Shown here: in pieces, positions 1-7,732 of the stretch | Position numbering within the stretch: the first letter of the stretch is position 1 | Layout: each line of letters begins with the position of its first letter | DNA from: Marinobacter guineae | GTDB lineage: Bacteria; Pseudomonadota; Gammaproteobacteria; Pseudomonadales; Oleiphilaceae | DNA: 49,846 nucleotides | Assembly (NCBI RefSeq): GCF_002744735.1 | Contig: NZ_KZ319341.1 | Coordinates: 1 to 49,846, forward strand | Reading direction: 5' to 3' | The notes under the pieces: model-generated | Told to the model about the DNA's origin: nothing | The model's database searches: none | Seen by the model: the letters and a program-made list of their open reading frames with translations, nothing else | Position numbers and translations under genes: made by a program

Positions 1-17
1 CCTCGAAGGAGATGCGC

Positions 18-45
18 ATTCTACAGACCTGCACCGAGGTGTCAA
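18..45 (-). promoter_or_regulatory. Strong sigma-70 promoter facing out of the window to the left
   Basis: Read on the minus strand, a perfect TTGACA (45 to 40) is followed after 16 bases by TAGAAT (23 to 18, five of six consensus bases). A GC-rich discriminator (GCGC) follows. An A/T-rich stretch lies just upstream (about 60-76), as in an UP element. This combination is typical of tRNA or rRNA promoters. The transcribed gene would lie beyond the left edge. The promoter is read directly from sequence; its stable-RNA target is inferred. Confidence 0.7.
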
Positions 46-116
46 CGGTTCGCTTTAACTTTTTTCAAAAACCGCCAAATCATCACTACCTTAAGACCAA
101 TCATCCGAAATAAAGT

Positions 117-1307
117 TCAAACTTCAACCTTCACTGAACCGGCGGCATTACGGGCTTTTTCGCGGGCCTCTTCTATAGAAGCCCCCATTGCCAGGGCAAC
201 ACCCATACGGCGGCGCCCTTTCAGCTCCGGCTTTCCAAACAGGCGCAGCTGAGTGTCCGGTTCACCAAGCGCAGCCTCAAGACCAGTATAAGCAACCTCT
301 GATGATTCACCTTCCGGGAGAATAACTGCGGACGCGGACGGACCATTCTGTCGAATTGCAGGAATGGGCAATCCAAGTATGGCCCGGGCGTGAAGTGCAA
401 ACTCAGACAGATCCTGGGAAACAAGTGTTACCAGGCCAGTGTCATGGGGGCGAGGTGAAACCTCGGAAAACCAGACATTGTCTTCCTTCACAAACAATTC
501 AACGCCGTAAATGCCGTAGCCACCCAGATTCTCTACCACGGCACGGGCAATTTCTGCCGAACGATCAAAAGCCAGTGGTGCCATTGCCTGAGGCTGCCAG
601 GACTCTCGGTAATCGCCGTCTTCCTGTCTGTGCCCTATGGGCTCACAGAAAGAGACACCGTCCCGGTGCTTAACCGTCAGCAAAGTAATTTCGTAATCAA
701 AATCCACAAAGCCTTCAACGATCACCCTTCCCTTGCCGGCCCGGCCACCAGACTGGGCATATTCCCACGCGGCTTCAATTTCATCCTCAGTTTTAACGGC
801 GCTCTGACCTTTACCAGAGGAACTCATAACCGGCTTCACCACCAGGGGCAATCCGATCTCCTCTACGGCCGCAAGGTACTCTTCACGAGTCCCGGCAAAC
901 CGGTAGGGAGACGTTGCCAGCCCCAGCTCTTCTGCCGCAAGTCGACGAATACCTTCCCGGTTCATCGTAAGGTTAACTGCCCTGGCCGTCGGGATAACGC
1001 GGTAACCCTCTTCCTCTAGGCTGATCAGCTCGGGCGTTGCAATGGCTTCAATTTCCGGAACGATCAGATTGGGCTTTTCCTGCTCAATAATACGGCGCAG
1101 GCTGGCACCGTCCAGCATGTCGATAACGTGGCTCCGATGGGCCACCTGCATTGCCGGTGCATCGGCGTACCTATCCACAGCGATCACCTCAACCCCATAC
1201 CGCTGCAACTCGATAACCACCTCTTTTCCGAGTTCCCCAGAACCGCAAAAGAGAACCTTGAAGGCGTTACTTTTAAGAGGAGTACCAATTCGAACTGTGT
1301 CAGTCAT
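117..1307 (-). CDS. purT: Formate-dependent phosphoribosylglycinamide formyltransferase (GAR transformylase 2)
   Basis: PurT catalyses the third step of purine synthesis in the cytosol, using formate and ATP to formylate GAR without tetrahydrofolate. The protein is 396 residues, the usual family length. It opens with a Rossmann-like preATP-grasp segment ([10 protein letters not shown] near residue 20). A central ATP-grasp domain follows, with [16 protein letters not shown] around residue 155 and a metal-binding stretch with [20 protein letters not shown] around 270-290. It is the last gene of the leftward group, 19 bases after the DUF1289 gene, and is probably transcribed with it. The downstream 116 bases hold only the outward-facing promoter. 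The start is an ATG. Family assignment is firm. Confidence 0.97.
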   Translation of the reverse strand: MTDTVRIGTPLKSNAFKVLFCGSGELGKEVVIELQRYGVEVIAVDRYADAPAMQVAHRSHVIDMLDGASLRRIIEQEKPNLIVPEIEAIATPELISLEEEGYRVIPTARAVNLTMNREGIRRLAAEELGLATSPYRFAGTREEYLAAVEEIGLPLVVKPVMSSSGKGQSAVKTEDEIEAAWEYAQSGGRAGKGRVIVEGFVDFDYEITLLTVKHRDGVSFCEPIGHRQEDGDYRESWQPQAMAPLAFDRSAEIARAVVENLGGYGIYGVELFVKEDNVWFSEVSPRPHDTGLVTLVSQDLSEFALHARAILGLPIPAIRQNGPSASAVILPEGESSEVAYTGLEAALGEPDTQLRLFGKPELKGRRRMGVALAMGASIEEAREKARNAAGSVKVEV

Positions 1308-1326
1308 GATCTACCGGCGCCTTAAA

Positions 1327-1515
1327 TTAAACGTGAATCAAGGATTTTTTTTCGCGCTCCGCGACTTTCCGGAGTACGTCACGCCTTTCTTCATTATTCA
1401 ACCGGGTCCACAGCGTGATCTCGTCCCCGCTTCGATGGCATCCAACGCAAATATCGTACTCATCCAGTGCACAGACATTCACGCAGGGAGAGCGCACCTT
1501 ATCATCGACCTTCAT
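1327..1515 (-). CDS. DUF1289 small cysteine-rich protein
   Basis: This 62-residue protein carries the DUF1289 signature: a proline-rich SPCVNVC start, then CVGC, so four cysteines are spaced as two CxxxC/CxxC pairs near residues 10-27. They could bind a metal ion. A charged alpha-helical tail (LNNEERRDVLRKVAEREKK) follows. Proteins of this family are widespread in proteobacteria, often beside unrelated housekeeping genes, and no biochemical role is established. It lies between the adenosyltransferase gene (95 bases upstream) and purT (19 bases downstream), all on the minus strand. The metal-binding idea is inference from the cysteines only. Confidence 0.88.
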   Translation of the reverse strand: MKVDDKVRSPCVNVCALDEYDICVGCHRSGDEITLWTRLNNEERRDVLRKVAEREKKSLIHV

Positions 1516-1610
1516 CCCGAAAATTCTCCTGATCTCTGCTTCTTGTCGCCGAAACGATGGCAGGCCAAGGGGTGTACCCGGCCTGGCAAGTTTAACACGG
1601 CCGACCGATG

Positions 1611-2168
1611 TTACTCACCGGGCACCCAGAGCACATCGTCCTTTCCCTTACCATTCGAATACCTCGCAAGCACGAACAGCAGATCAGATAGCCGGTTCAT
1701 GTACTCCAGCACTGCTTGGCTGATCTGTTGCTCCTCCTTCAACTCAACAATGATCCGTTCTGCCCGGCGAGTCACCGTCCGGGCATGGTGAAGGTGCGTT
1801 GCAGCGGGATTGCCCGCGGGGAGTATGAACGAACGCAGGGACGGAATATCCGCGTTGAACCTGTCAATCTCCTGCTCAAGCTCGAGGGTCTTGGCCTCAG
1901 CAAGCCTTAGCGGCGGATACTTCGGGTTCTCCTCGAAAGGTGTGCATAGATCTGCCCCCACGTCGAACAGGTCGTTCTGGATGCGTGCAAGTATCCCATC
2001 CAGCGACTCGTCTACATGCAGCCTCGCCAGACCAATAACGGAGTTGGCCTCATCCACCGTGCCATAGGCTTCGACGCGCAGATCATGCTTGGCGACCCGG
2101 CTTCCATCACCCAGGCCGGTGTCGCCTTTATCTCCGGTTTTCGTATAGATCTTGGTAAGCCTGACCAT
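1611..2168 (-). CDS. Cob(I)alamin adenosyltransferase, PduO type
   Basis: This enzyme transfers the adenosyl group of ATP to cob(I)alamin and so makes the coenzyme B12 that acyl-CoA mutases need. The 185-residue protein begins with the PduO-type ATP-binding motif (TKTGDKGDTGLGDG, residues about 9-22), followed by AYGTVDEANS. Near residues 130-140 it has the conserved RTVTRRAER segment. GGGAG lies six bases before the ATG. It sits 42 bases downstream of the mutase large-subunit gene, which suggests cotranscription and a dedicated role in loading that mutase. PduO-type enzymes can also hand the cofactor directly to the mutase with help from the MeaB-type GTPase. Function is firm; the dedicated partnership is inferred from position. 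Confidence 0.95.
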   Translation of the reverse strand: MVRLTKIYTKTGDKGDTGLGDGSRVAKHDLRVEAYGTVDEANSVIGLARLHVDESLDGILARIQNDLFDVGADLCTPFEENPKYPPLRLAEAKTLELEQEIDRFNADIPSLRSFILPAGNPAATHLHHARTVTRRAERIIVELKEEQQISQAVLEYMNRLSDLLFVLARYSNGKGKDDVLWVPGE

Positions 2169-2210
2169 TCATTTCTCCCGTGACTCGGTTCAGTCAGTAA
2201 ATGAAGCCGG

Positions 2211-3908
2211 TCAGATTACAGGTTTTTCGCGATAGGTTCCCCAAATGTCTTTCAGGGTTTCAACAATATCACCCATCGAAGCGCCCTCTCTAACCAACTC
2301 AATGGTAAGAGGCATCAGGTTTACCGATTCATCCTCGGCCTGCTCTTTCAGCTGCCTGAGCATACTCTGGACCTTTTCCTCATCTCGATTGTTCTTGACC
2401 TTGTTCAGGCGTTCAATTTGCCGGCGTTCTGTCTCCGGGTCATGGGGATGAGTTTCGATTTCAACATCCTCTTCCTCCTGGACGAACATATTGACGCCGA
2501 TAACCGGTCTTTCGCCACTGGCCTTGCGTAGCGCGAAATCATAGGCCGAGTCGGAGATGCCTCTCTGGAAGTAACCATCGTCGATACACTGGAGCGTGCC
2601 GCCGAGTTCTTCAACCTCATCGAGGATTTTCCAGACTTCCCGCTCAATCTCGTCAGTCAGGCTTTCCACGTAGTAGGAACCGCCCAGCGGGTCTACAACC
2701 TGGGTGATGTTGGTCTCGTAGGCGATGATCTGCTGGGTCCGCAGGGCAATCCGCATTGCTTCCTCGGTGGGTATGGCGAAAGCCTCGTCCATGCCATTGG
2801 TATGCAGCGATTGCGCGCCGCCCAGCACGGCAGAGAGCGCCTGCAGCGCAGTACGGATCGGGTTGATCGTGTACTGTGGCTTGGTCAGGGTTGCCGCTGC
2901 AGTTTGCGCGTGGAAACGTAGCCGGCTGGCCGCGGGGTTCGTGGCACCGAATTTTTCCCGCATGATCTTGGCGTAAATCCGCCTGGCAGCCCGGAACTTG
3001 GCAATCTCTTCAAAGAAGTCTGCCTGGCTCACGAAGAAAAACGAAAGCCGGGGCCCGAACTCGTTAACATCGACCCCTGCATCGATGGCCGTCTTGACGT
3101 ACTCCATGGTGGTGGCCATGGTGTACGCCACTTCCTGGACAGCGGTCGAGCCGGCTTCCGATATGTGATAGCCGGAGATATTAATGGCGTTATACCGCTT
3201 CATGTTCTCGGATCCGTACTGGATACAGTCACGGACCAGGCGAACCGACGGCCGCACCGGGAATATCCATTCCTTCTGGGCGATGTACTCCTTGAGAATG
3301 TCGTTCTGGATGGTGCCCGACAGGTCATTGAGGTCATAGCCGCGCTGCTGTGCCAGCGCAATGTACATGGCGTAGAGGATCCATGCCGACGGATTGATCG
3401 TCATGGAGACGGATATCTTGGTCAGATCGATGTCGTCGAACAGCTCCTCCATATCCGCCAGCGTATCGATGGCGACACCCTCACGGCCCACTTCACCCTG
3501 ACTCATCGGGTGACTCGAGTCATACCCCATCAGTGTGGGCATATCGAAATCGATCGACAGGCCGGTCTGGCCCTGGGCGATAAGGTATTTGAAACGCCCG
3601 TTGGTTTCCCTGGCTGTCCCGAATCCGGCGATCTGGCGCATGGTCCAGTTCCGTCCGCGGTACATCGTGGGGTATGGCCCACGGGTGAACGGGTATTGGC
3701 CGGGAAAGCCAATATCCTCGAACGGGGTATTTTTCAGATCCAGCGGCGTGTAAGTGCGCTTCGTGGGCATGCCGGAAGCGGTAGTGTACTCAGACTGGCT
3801 CTCCGGAGCCCGCTTGATAAATGATTCAACTTCGTTCTTTTCCCACTCGTTGAACTCTTTTTCAATGTGCTTGAGTGCAGCGGGGTCATACTGGTCAGTG
3901 CGATTCAT
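2211..3908 (-). CDS. hcmA: 2-Hydroxyisobutyryl-CoA mutase large subunit (HcmA-like)
   Basis: This is a B12-dependent acyl-CoA mutase large subunit of 565 residues. It carries only the catalytic barrel; the B12-binding domain is encoded separately at 6374-6799. The substrate pocket contains RQIAGFG and SIDFDMPT, which puts Ile at residue 93 and Asp at residue 120. They are 27 residues apart. In the characterised Aquincola HcmA the specificity residues are Ile90 and Asp117, with the same spacing. Methylmalonyl-CoA mutase has Tyr, and isobutyryl-CoA mutase Phe, at the first position. The predicted reaction is 2-hydroxyisobutyryl-CoA to (S)-3-hydroxybutyryl-CoA. The gene overlaps meaH by 14 bases, and AAGGAG lies seven bases before the ATG. 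The enzyme family is certain; the exact substrate is strongly suggested but not proven. Confidence 0.88.
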   Translation of the reverse strand: MNRTDQYDPAALKHIEKEFNEWEKNEVESFIKRAPESQSEYTTASGMPTKRTYTPLDLKNTPFEDIGFPGQYPFTRGPYPTMYRGRNWTMRQIAGFGTARETNGRFKYLIAQGQTGLSIDFDMPTLMGYDSSHPMSQGEVGREGVAIDTLADMEELFDDIDLTKISVSMTINPSAWILYAMYIALAQQRGYDLNDLSGTIQNDILKEYIAQKEWIFPVRPSVRLVRDCIQYGSENMKRYNAINISGYHISEAGSTAVQEVAYTMATTMEYVKTAIDAGVDVNEFGPRLSFFFVSQADFFEEIAKFRAARRIYAKIMREKFGATNPAASRLRFHAQTAAATLTKPQYTINPIRTALQALSAVLGGAQSLHTNGMDEAFAIPTEEAMRIALRTQQIIAYETNITQVVDPLGGSYYVESLTDEIEREVWKILDEVEELGGTLQCIDDGYFQRGISDSAYDFALRKASGERPVIGVNMFVQEEEDVEIETHPHDPETERRQIERLNKVKNNRDEEKVQSMLRQLKEQAEDESVNLMPLTIELVREGASMGDIVETLKDIWGTYREKPVI

Positions 3909-4875
3909 GAATCGTCTCCTTCATGGCTTTTAACAAGGTCACCGCCGCTCCATGGGGATCCAGTTCGCGTTGGGTAACCTTCTTGAGCAGCTCTTCGGTT
4001 TGCGACCTGCTGTCACGTGCAAAATTGTCCCGGACGATCTCTTCTGCGACTTTCACTACCCGGGTTAACGCAATCTGGCGTCGCCTTTCGGTAATTTCGC
4101 CACTTCGTTCCAGATGCTCCGCATGGCGATCAATCGCGGCCATCAACTCGCCGAATCCGGTGTGTTTTTCAGAACTGGTGGGCACCACTGGCACCCGCCA
4201 GATATCCTTACCGGGTTCAAGACTCATCATCAGCATGGCCTTGAGTTCCTGAATGGTCTTGTTGGAGTCCGGTCGGTCTGCTTTGCTCACGACATGGATA
4301 TCGGCAATTTCCAGCACCCCTGCCTTGATGGCCTGAACGTCGTCACCCAGCCCGGGCGCATTGACAACCACGGTAGTATGAGCTGCACGCACGATATCGA
4401 CTTCGTCCTGGCCTACCCCGACGGTTTCGATCAACACCACGTCAAACCCGCCCGCATCCAGGAGGTCGACCGCGTCAAGAGCCGGTCTGGCCAGGCCACC
4501 CAGGGTACCCCGGGTGGCCATGCTGCGAATGAATACGCCGGAGTCAGAAACCAGGTCTCCCATGCGAATGCGATCACCGAGGATGGCACCACCCGAGAAT
4601 GGGCTCGAAGGGTCGATGGCAACCACACCGACCGTGCGGCCACTGGCCCGGTATTCATGGACCAGCTGTGTGACCAAGGTCGACTTCCCTGCGCCCGGAA
4701 CACCGGTAATGCCCACCACATGGGCGCGGCCAGTACTCTTGTAAAGTTCGGCCAGAGCCTGGCGAACGTCGGGATCACCGCCGCTTTCAACCCGGGTAAT
4801 AAGCCTGGCGATGGCGCGGAGGTTTCCTTCCCGAACCCGTTCAGCCAATTCCATCGAGGGTATGCGGTTAATCAT
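3895..4875 (-). CDS. meaH: MeaB/ArgK-type GTPase, mutase chaperone (MeaH-like)
   Basis: This 326-residue G protein belongs to the MeaB family, which gates B12 loading and protects or reactivates acyl-CoA mutases. It shows a Walker A motif (GVPGAGKST, about residues 58-66), a DPSSPFSGGAILGDRIRM switch region, the ETVGVGQDE segment that follows, and the base-recognition motif SKAD near residue 197. Its ATG directly follows the stop codon of the ligase gene with no gap, and its 3' end overlaps the start of the mutase large-subunit gene. It is therefore translationally linked to its likely client. Family and chaperone role are established knowledge; the specific partner is inferred from this tight arrangement. 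Confidence 0.93.
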   Translation of the reverse strand: MINRIPSMELAERVREGNLRAIARLITRVESGGDPDVRQALAELYKSTGRAHVVGITGVPGAGKSTLVTQLVHEYRASGRTVGVVAIDPSSPFSGGAILGDRIRMGDLVSDSGVFIRSMATRGTLGGLARPALDAVDLLDAGGFDVVLIETVGVGQDEVDIVRAAHTTVVVNAPGLGDDVQAIKAGVLEIADIHVVSKADRPDSNKTIQELKAMLMMSLEPGKDIWRVPVVPTSSEKHTGFGELMAAIDRHAEHLERSGEITERRRQIALTRVVKVAEEIVRDNFARDSRSQTEELLKKVTQRELDPHGAAVTLLKAMKETIHESH

Positions 4876-6297
4876 TCAACCACCTCGCTTCTGGTTCAGG
4901 CTCTGGTACAGGTCCCTGTCGTCAACAACACGCTGAGCCTTGAAATCGGTGCGCGGGAAGGTCTCCGGCTCGACCATGACAACCCGTGCCCGAACACCCA
5001 GTACCCGGCTGAGCTCGGCCTCCACTCTTTCTCCCAACGCCTTGACCGCATCCGGACCGTTGTTCGCGGTCTCCTGGTCGAATTCTGCCTGTACAGCCAG
5101 CTCATCCATCGAGCCGCCTCGTGAGATGATAATGCGGTGCTCACCACCATAGCCGGCGAGACCTTCGAGAACTTCAGCTATGGCGCTGGGGTATACGTTT
5201 TCACCACGGATCTGAAACATGTCGTCGATCCGCCCGTAGATACCTTTCGGCAGTCTCGGATAGGTTCGGCCGCACGGGTTGTCTTCCATCACCCAATGGG
5301 TCAGGTCGCCGGAGACCATGCGGATCATCGGTTGCGAAGTCCGCTCGAGGTGGGTGTAAATCGGGGTGCCCTGCTCGCCGTAGGGAACACGACGATTGGT
5401 ATTCGGGTCCGCCACTTCGGTGTAGACAATGTCCTGCCACAGCAGCATGCCCTCGGTGTCGGCGCTGCCCGAGGCGTGCATCCAGGGCGTCAGTTCGGCC
5501 ATGGTTCCGCAATCAACCACCTTGGCACCGTAGATGTCCTGGATCTTGTCCCGGATGGACGGAATGGACCCGCCCGGCTCACCGGAAAAGAACAGCACCT
5601 TGATACCGAACTCTTTGGGGTCAACCCCTTCCTCACGGGCGACTTCCGCCAGCCTAAGTGCATAGGACGGTGTGGAGTAGAGCCCGGCGGGCTTCATCAT
5701 GCTCAGCCAGGTAACCGCTCGCGCCGTCATCCCGGGAGCGCCAGCGCCAAAGGGAAACGCCTTGCAGCCCAACCGTTCGGCACCGATCAGCGCGCCCCAG
5801 GACCCCATATAGAGACTGAGGATAGCGGCCACAAACACCGTATCCCCCGGCCTCAGACCCATACCCCACATGATCCGGGCATGGTTGTTGGCGATGGTGT
5901 CCCAGTCACGGCGGGAAATACCAAAAGCGGTGGGCCGGCCGGTTGTGCCGGAGGTGCCATGGATGTGATGGATATCGCTTTCAGGGCAGCAAAGGTAATC
6001 CCCGAATGGCGGATTTTTCGCCTGGGATTCACGCAGTTCCTGCTTGGTGACGACAGGCACTTCTTCGAAGTCTGCAAGGGTGCGGATGTCTTTGGCCTTT
6101 ATACCGGCCTCGTCCCATTTGCGCTGGTAAAATGGCGAGTGGTCGTAGGCATAGGCCATCACGTCGCGGATGCGCGCAACAATCAGATCATCCCGCTTCT
6201 CCGGGTCCATGGTTTCCCGGGCGCGGAACCAGTAAGGGCTGTTCGGGTCCGGAAAATAGTCTTTGTTGTAATTGGGGGGAAAATTCCACTCTTCCAT
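4876..6297 (-). CDS. hcl: Acyl-CoA ligase of the phenylacetate-CoA ligase family, probably 2-hydroxyisobutyrate-CoA ligase (Hcl)
   Basis: This AMP-forming ligase of 473 residues would activate a free acid to its CoA thioester at the cost of ATP. It carries the phosphate loop HGTSGTTGRPT (about residues 113-123), an AELTPW adenine-site segment near residue 270, and the hinge motif GRIDDMFQIRGENVYPS near 360. These are features of the PaaK-like branch. The characterised Hcl ligase belongs to the same branch and has nearly the same length. AGGAG sits six bases before the ATG. The gene lies between the small mutase subunit (76 bases upstream) and meaH (no gap). The substrate 2-hydroxyisobutyrate is inferred from the linked HcmA-like mutase; another short branched acid is possible. 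Confidence 0.82.
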   Translation of the reverse strand: MEEWNFPPNYNKDYFPDPNSPYWFRARETMDPEKRDDLIVARIRDVMAYAYDHSPFYQRKWDEAGIKAKDIRTLADFEEVPVVTKQELRESQAKNPPFGDYLCCPESDIHHIHGTSGTTGRPTAFGISRRDWDTIANNHARIMWGMGLRPGDTVFVAAILSLYMGSWGALIGAERLGCKAFPFGAGAPGMTARAVTWLSMMKPAGLYSTPSYALRLAEVAREEGVDPKEFGIKVLFFSGEPGGSIPSIRDKIQDIYGAKVVDCGTMAELTPWMHASGSADTEGMLLWQDIVYTEVADPNTNRRVPYGEQGTPIYTHLERTSQPMIRMVSGDLTHWVMEDNPCGRTYPRLPKGIYGRIDDMFQIRGENVYPSAIAEVLEGLAGYGGEHRIIISRGGSMDELAVQAEFDQETANNGPDAVKALGERVEAELSRVLGVRARVVMVEPETFPRTDFKAQRVVDDRDLYQSLNQKRGG

Positions 6298-6373
6298 CGG
6301 AGACTCCTGATATTGTTATTGGCTGTCGTCTGAGGAAACCTGTCATGGCCGCCTGGCCGACATGGCACCGGAC

Positions 6374-6799
6374 TTATCGGGCACCACGATCAGCAACCAG
6401 TTGCCGGAACGAATCAATGATTTCCTGGGGAGGAGTGTCCTGTAACAGAATCTTGTGGACGCCCATCTGGTAGAGCTCTTTGACATCGTCATCCGGGATA
6501 ACACCACCACCGGCAACGATCATGTCTTCCGCTTCCTTCGCTTTCAGAAGTTCCAGAACTTTGGGGAAAATGTGCATGTGCGCGCCCGAGAGCAGGCTGA
6601 TGCCCAGGATATCCACATCTTCCTGGATAGCGGCATCGACGACTTCTTCCGGTGTGCGATGCAGCCCGGTATAGACCACATCCATACCGGCATCCCGCAG
6701 CGCACGTGCAACAACCTTAATGCCCCGGTCGTGACCGTCCAGGCCAATCTTCGCCAGCATTACCCGAATCACAGTTGCGTTATTGTCATTGTTTTGCAT
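6374..6799 (-). CDS. hcmB: B12-binding small subunit of the acyl-CoA mutase (HcmB-like)
   Basis: This 141-residue protein is a free-standing cobalamin-binding domain. It has the base-off/His-on motif DGHDRG (residues 21-26), in which His23 would be the lower cobalt ligand. It also has the matching SLLSGAH and GGGVIPDDD segments that line the nucleotide tail of B12. It pairs with the large subunit at 2211-3908 to form the complete mutase; two-gene mutases of the ICM and HCM groups are built this way. AAGGAG lies six bases before the ATG. The gene follows the GntR-type regulator gene after 15 bases, so the regulator and the enzyme operon appear to be one transcript. Confidence 0.93.
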   Translation of the reverse strand: MQNNDNNATVIRVMLAKIGLDGHDRGIKVVARALRDAGMDVVYTGLHRTPEEVVDAAIQEDVDILGISLLSGAHMHIFPKVLELLKAKEAEDMIVAGGGVIPDDDVKELYQMGVHKILLQDTPPQEIIDSFRQLVADRGAR

Positions 6800-6814
6800 C
6801 GCATTCTCCTTGGA

Positions 6815-7507
6815 TTAGATTGTTGCGCTGCCGCTTCTTTTAAGCGGTTCGCGTGAGCTCTGAATTTCCTGCTGAAGCCATTTTGATGCAGTCTCCACAT
6901 GCTGCCTCGCAAGCGTTTCAGCGTTCTGCACGTCGCCGGCCAACACCGCATTGAGTATTGCCTCGTGCTCTTCCCAAATCTGTTGCTGGTTTTTCTCAAC
7001 GATGAGAATGTCGCTCATCACTCGTCTTACGTGATTCCAGTGGGCCTCCATTGAATCCAGGATGAAGGTGTTACCCGCCAGTTCGTATATGAAGCCGTGA
7101 AAGCGCATGTCGGCGTCGATGAGCGCGGGAAGGTCATGGGCCTTTCCTGCCGCGTATCCATCAGCAATGATTTCCTCTCCACGCTTTCGCGCCCCGGGAT
7201 CTGCCCGCCGGGCAGCGAGACCGGCACTGATCAGGTCGATCCCGCACCGGAATTCGTACAACTGCGCCACGAAATCCTCATCGAGTATCGAAACCATCAG
7301 GCCCCGACGCCCTACTGCAGAGAGGAAGCCATCATCGCGAAGGCGCTGCATTGCCTGACTTACCGGCAACCGTGAGACATCCAGTCTTTCGGCCAGACTT
7401 TCCTGGGTGACCCTCTCTCCGGGCTTGAGCAAACCTTCAACGATGGCATTGACCACGGAGTCATAAATGAGCTCCGGAAGGTTCTTCTCGGTTTGAATTT
7501 TCTTCAT
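6815..7507 (-). CDS. GntR-family regulator with FCD ligand domain, first gene of the hcm operon
   Basis: This 230-residue transcription factor has an N-terminal winged helix (residues about 7-70, with QESLAERLDVSRLPVSQAM as the recognition region, shortened here). An all-helical FCD domain follows, whose metal/ligand residues are visible: Asp and His in DADMRFHGFIYE, His in HWNHVRR and the later His residues near 190-210. FCD regulators usually sense small organic acids and repress nearby catabolic genes. Longer in-frame starts exist up to 7591. The ATG at 7507 is preferred because GGAG lies eight bases before it and family proteins start here. As the leading gene of the hcm transcript it is probably autoregulated. 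The ligand, perhaps 2-hydroxyisobutyrate or its CoA ester, is a guess. Confidence 0.9.
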   Translation of the reverse strand: MKKIQTEKNLPELIYDSVVNAIVEGLLKPGERVTQESLAERLDVSRLPVSQAMQRLRDDGFLSAVGRRGLMVSILDEDFVAQLYEFRCGIDLISAGLAARRADPGARKRGEEIIADGYAAGKAHDLPALIDADMRFHGFIYELAGNTFILDSMEAHWNHVRRVMSDILIVEKNQQQIWEEHEAILNAVLAGDVQNAETLARQHVETASKWLQQEIQSSREPLKRSGSATI

Positions 7508-7589
7508 TGAACAAACTCCACGACACAACTCCTTCGTTATCGTTTGCATACAGTATTCACCATGTAATACCTGTTCGCCGCTTAAACAC

Positions 7590-7606
7590 ATTAGACTTTA
7601 GTCTTA
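7590..7606. promoter_or_regulatory. Palindromic operator candidate upstream of the hcm operon
   Basis: AGACTTTAGTCT (7593-7604) is an inverted repeat with arms AGACT/AGTCT around TT. It lies about 90 bases upstream of the GntR-type gene start. Nearly the same 17-base site (15 of 17 positions) occurs upstream of the fatty acyl-CoA reductase gene at 41425-41441 on the opposite strand. Nearby are a TTGACA read leftward (7669 to 7664) and two TTGAGCG copies 11 bases apart (7610, 7621). No clear minus-10 element accompanies them. The binding protein is unknown. Confidence 0.5.
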
Positions 7607-7732
7607 TTCTTGAGCGATTTTTGAGCGCAAAAACACCCTGCACCGTTATTTTCAAACGGCGCATGTCAATAATCTCCAGAAGCGGAGTGGCTAGGGGGAC
7701 ATCAGCAAATAACGTAAGCTGGCGAGATTTCG

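Noticed and set aside
12..113. Short rightward open frame at the left edge preceded by AAGGAG
   Set aside because: The spacing to the ATG is too short, and the bases are better explained by the leftward promoter.
1042..1791. 249-codon rightward open frame opposite purT, the DUF1289 gene and the adenosyltransferase gene
   Set aside because: It crosses three well-supported genes on the other strand and its product has no family character.
7508..7732. Cobalamin riboswitch ahead of the B12-dependent operon
   Set aside because: I looked for the B12-box pattern and the large multi-stem leader. The region shows only a palindrome, short repeats and no B12-box match.
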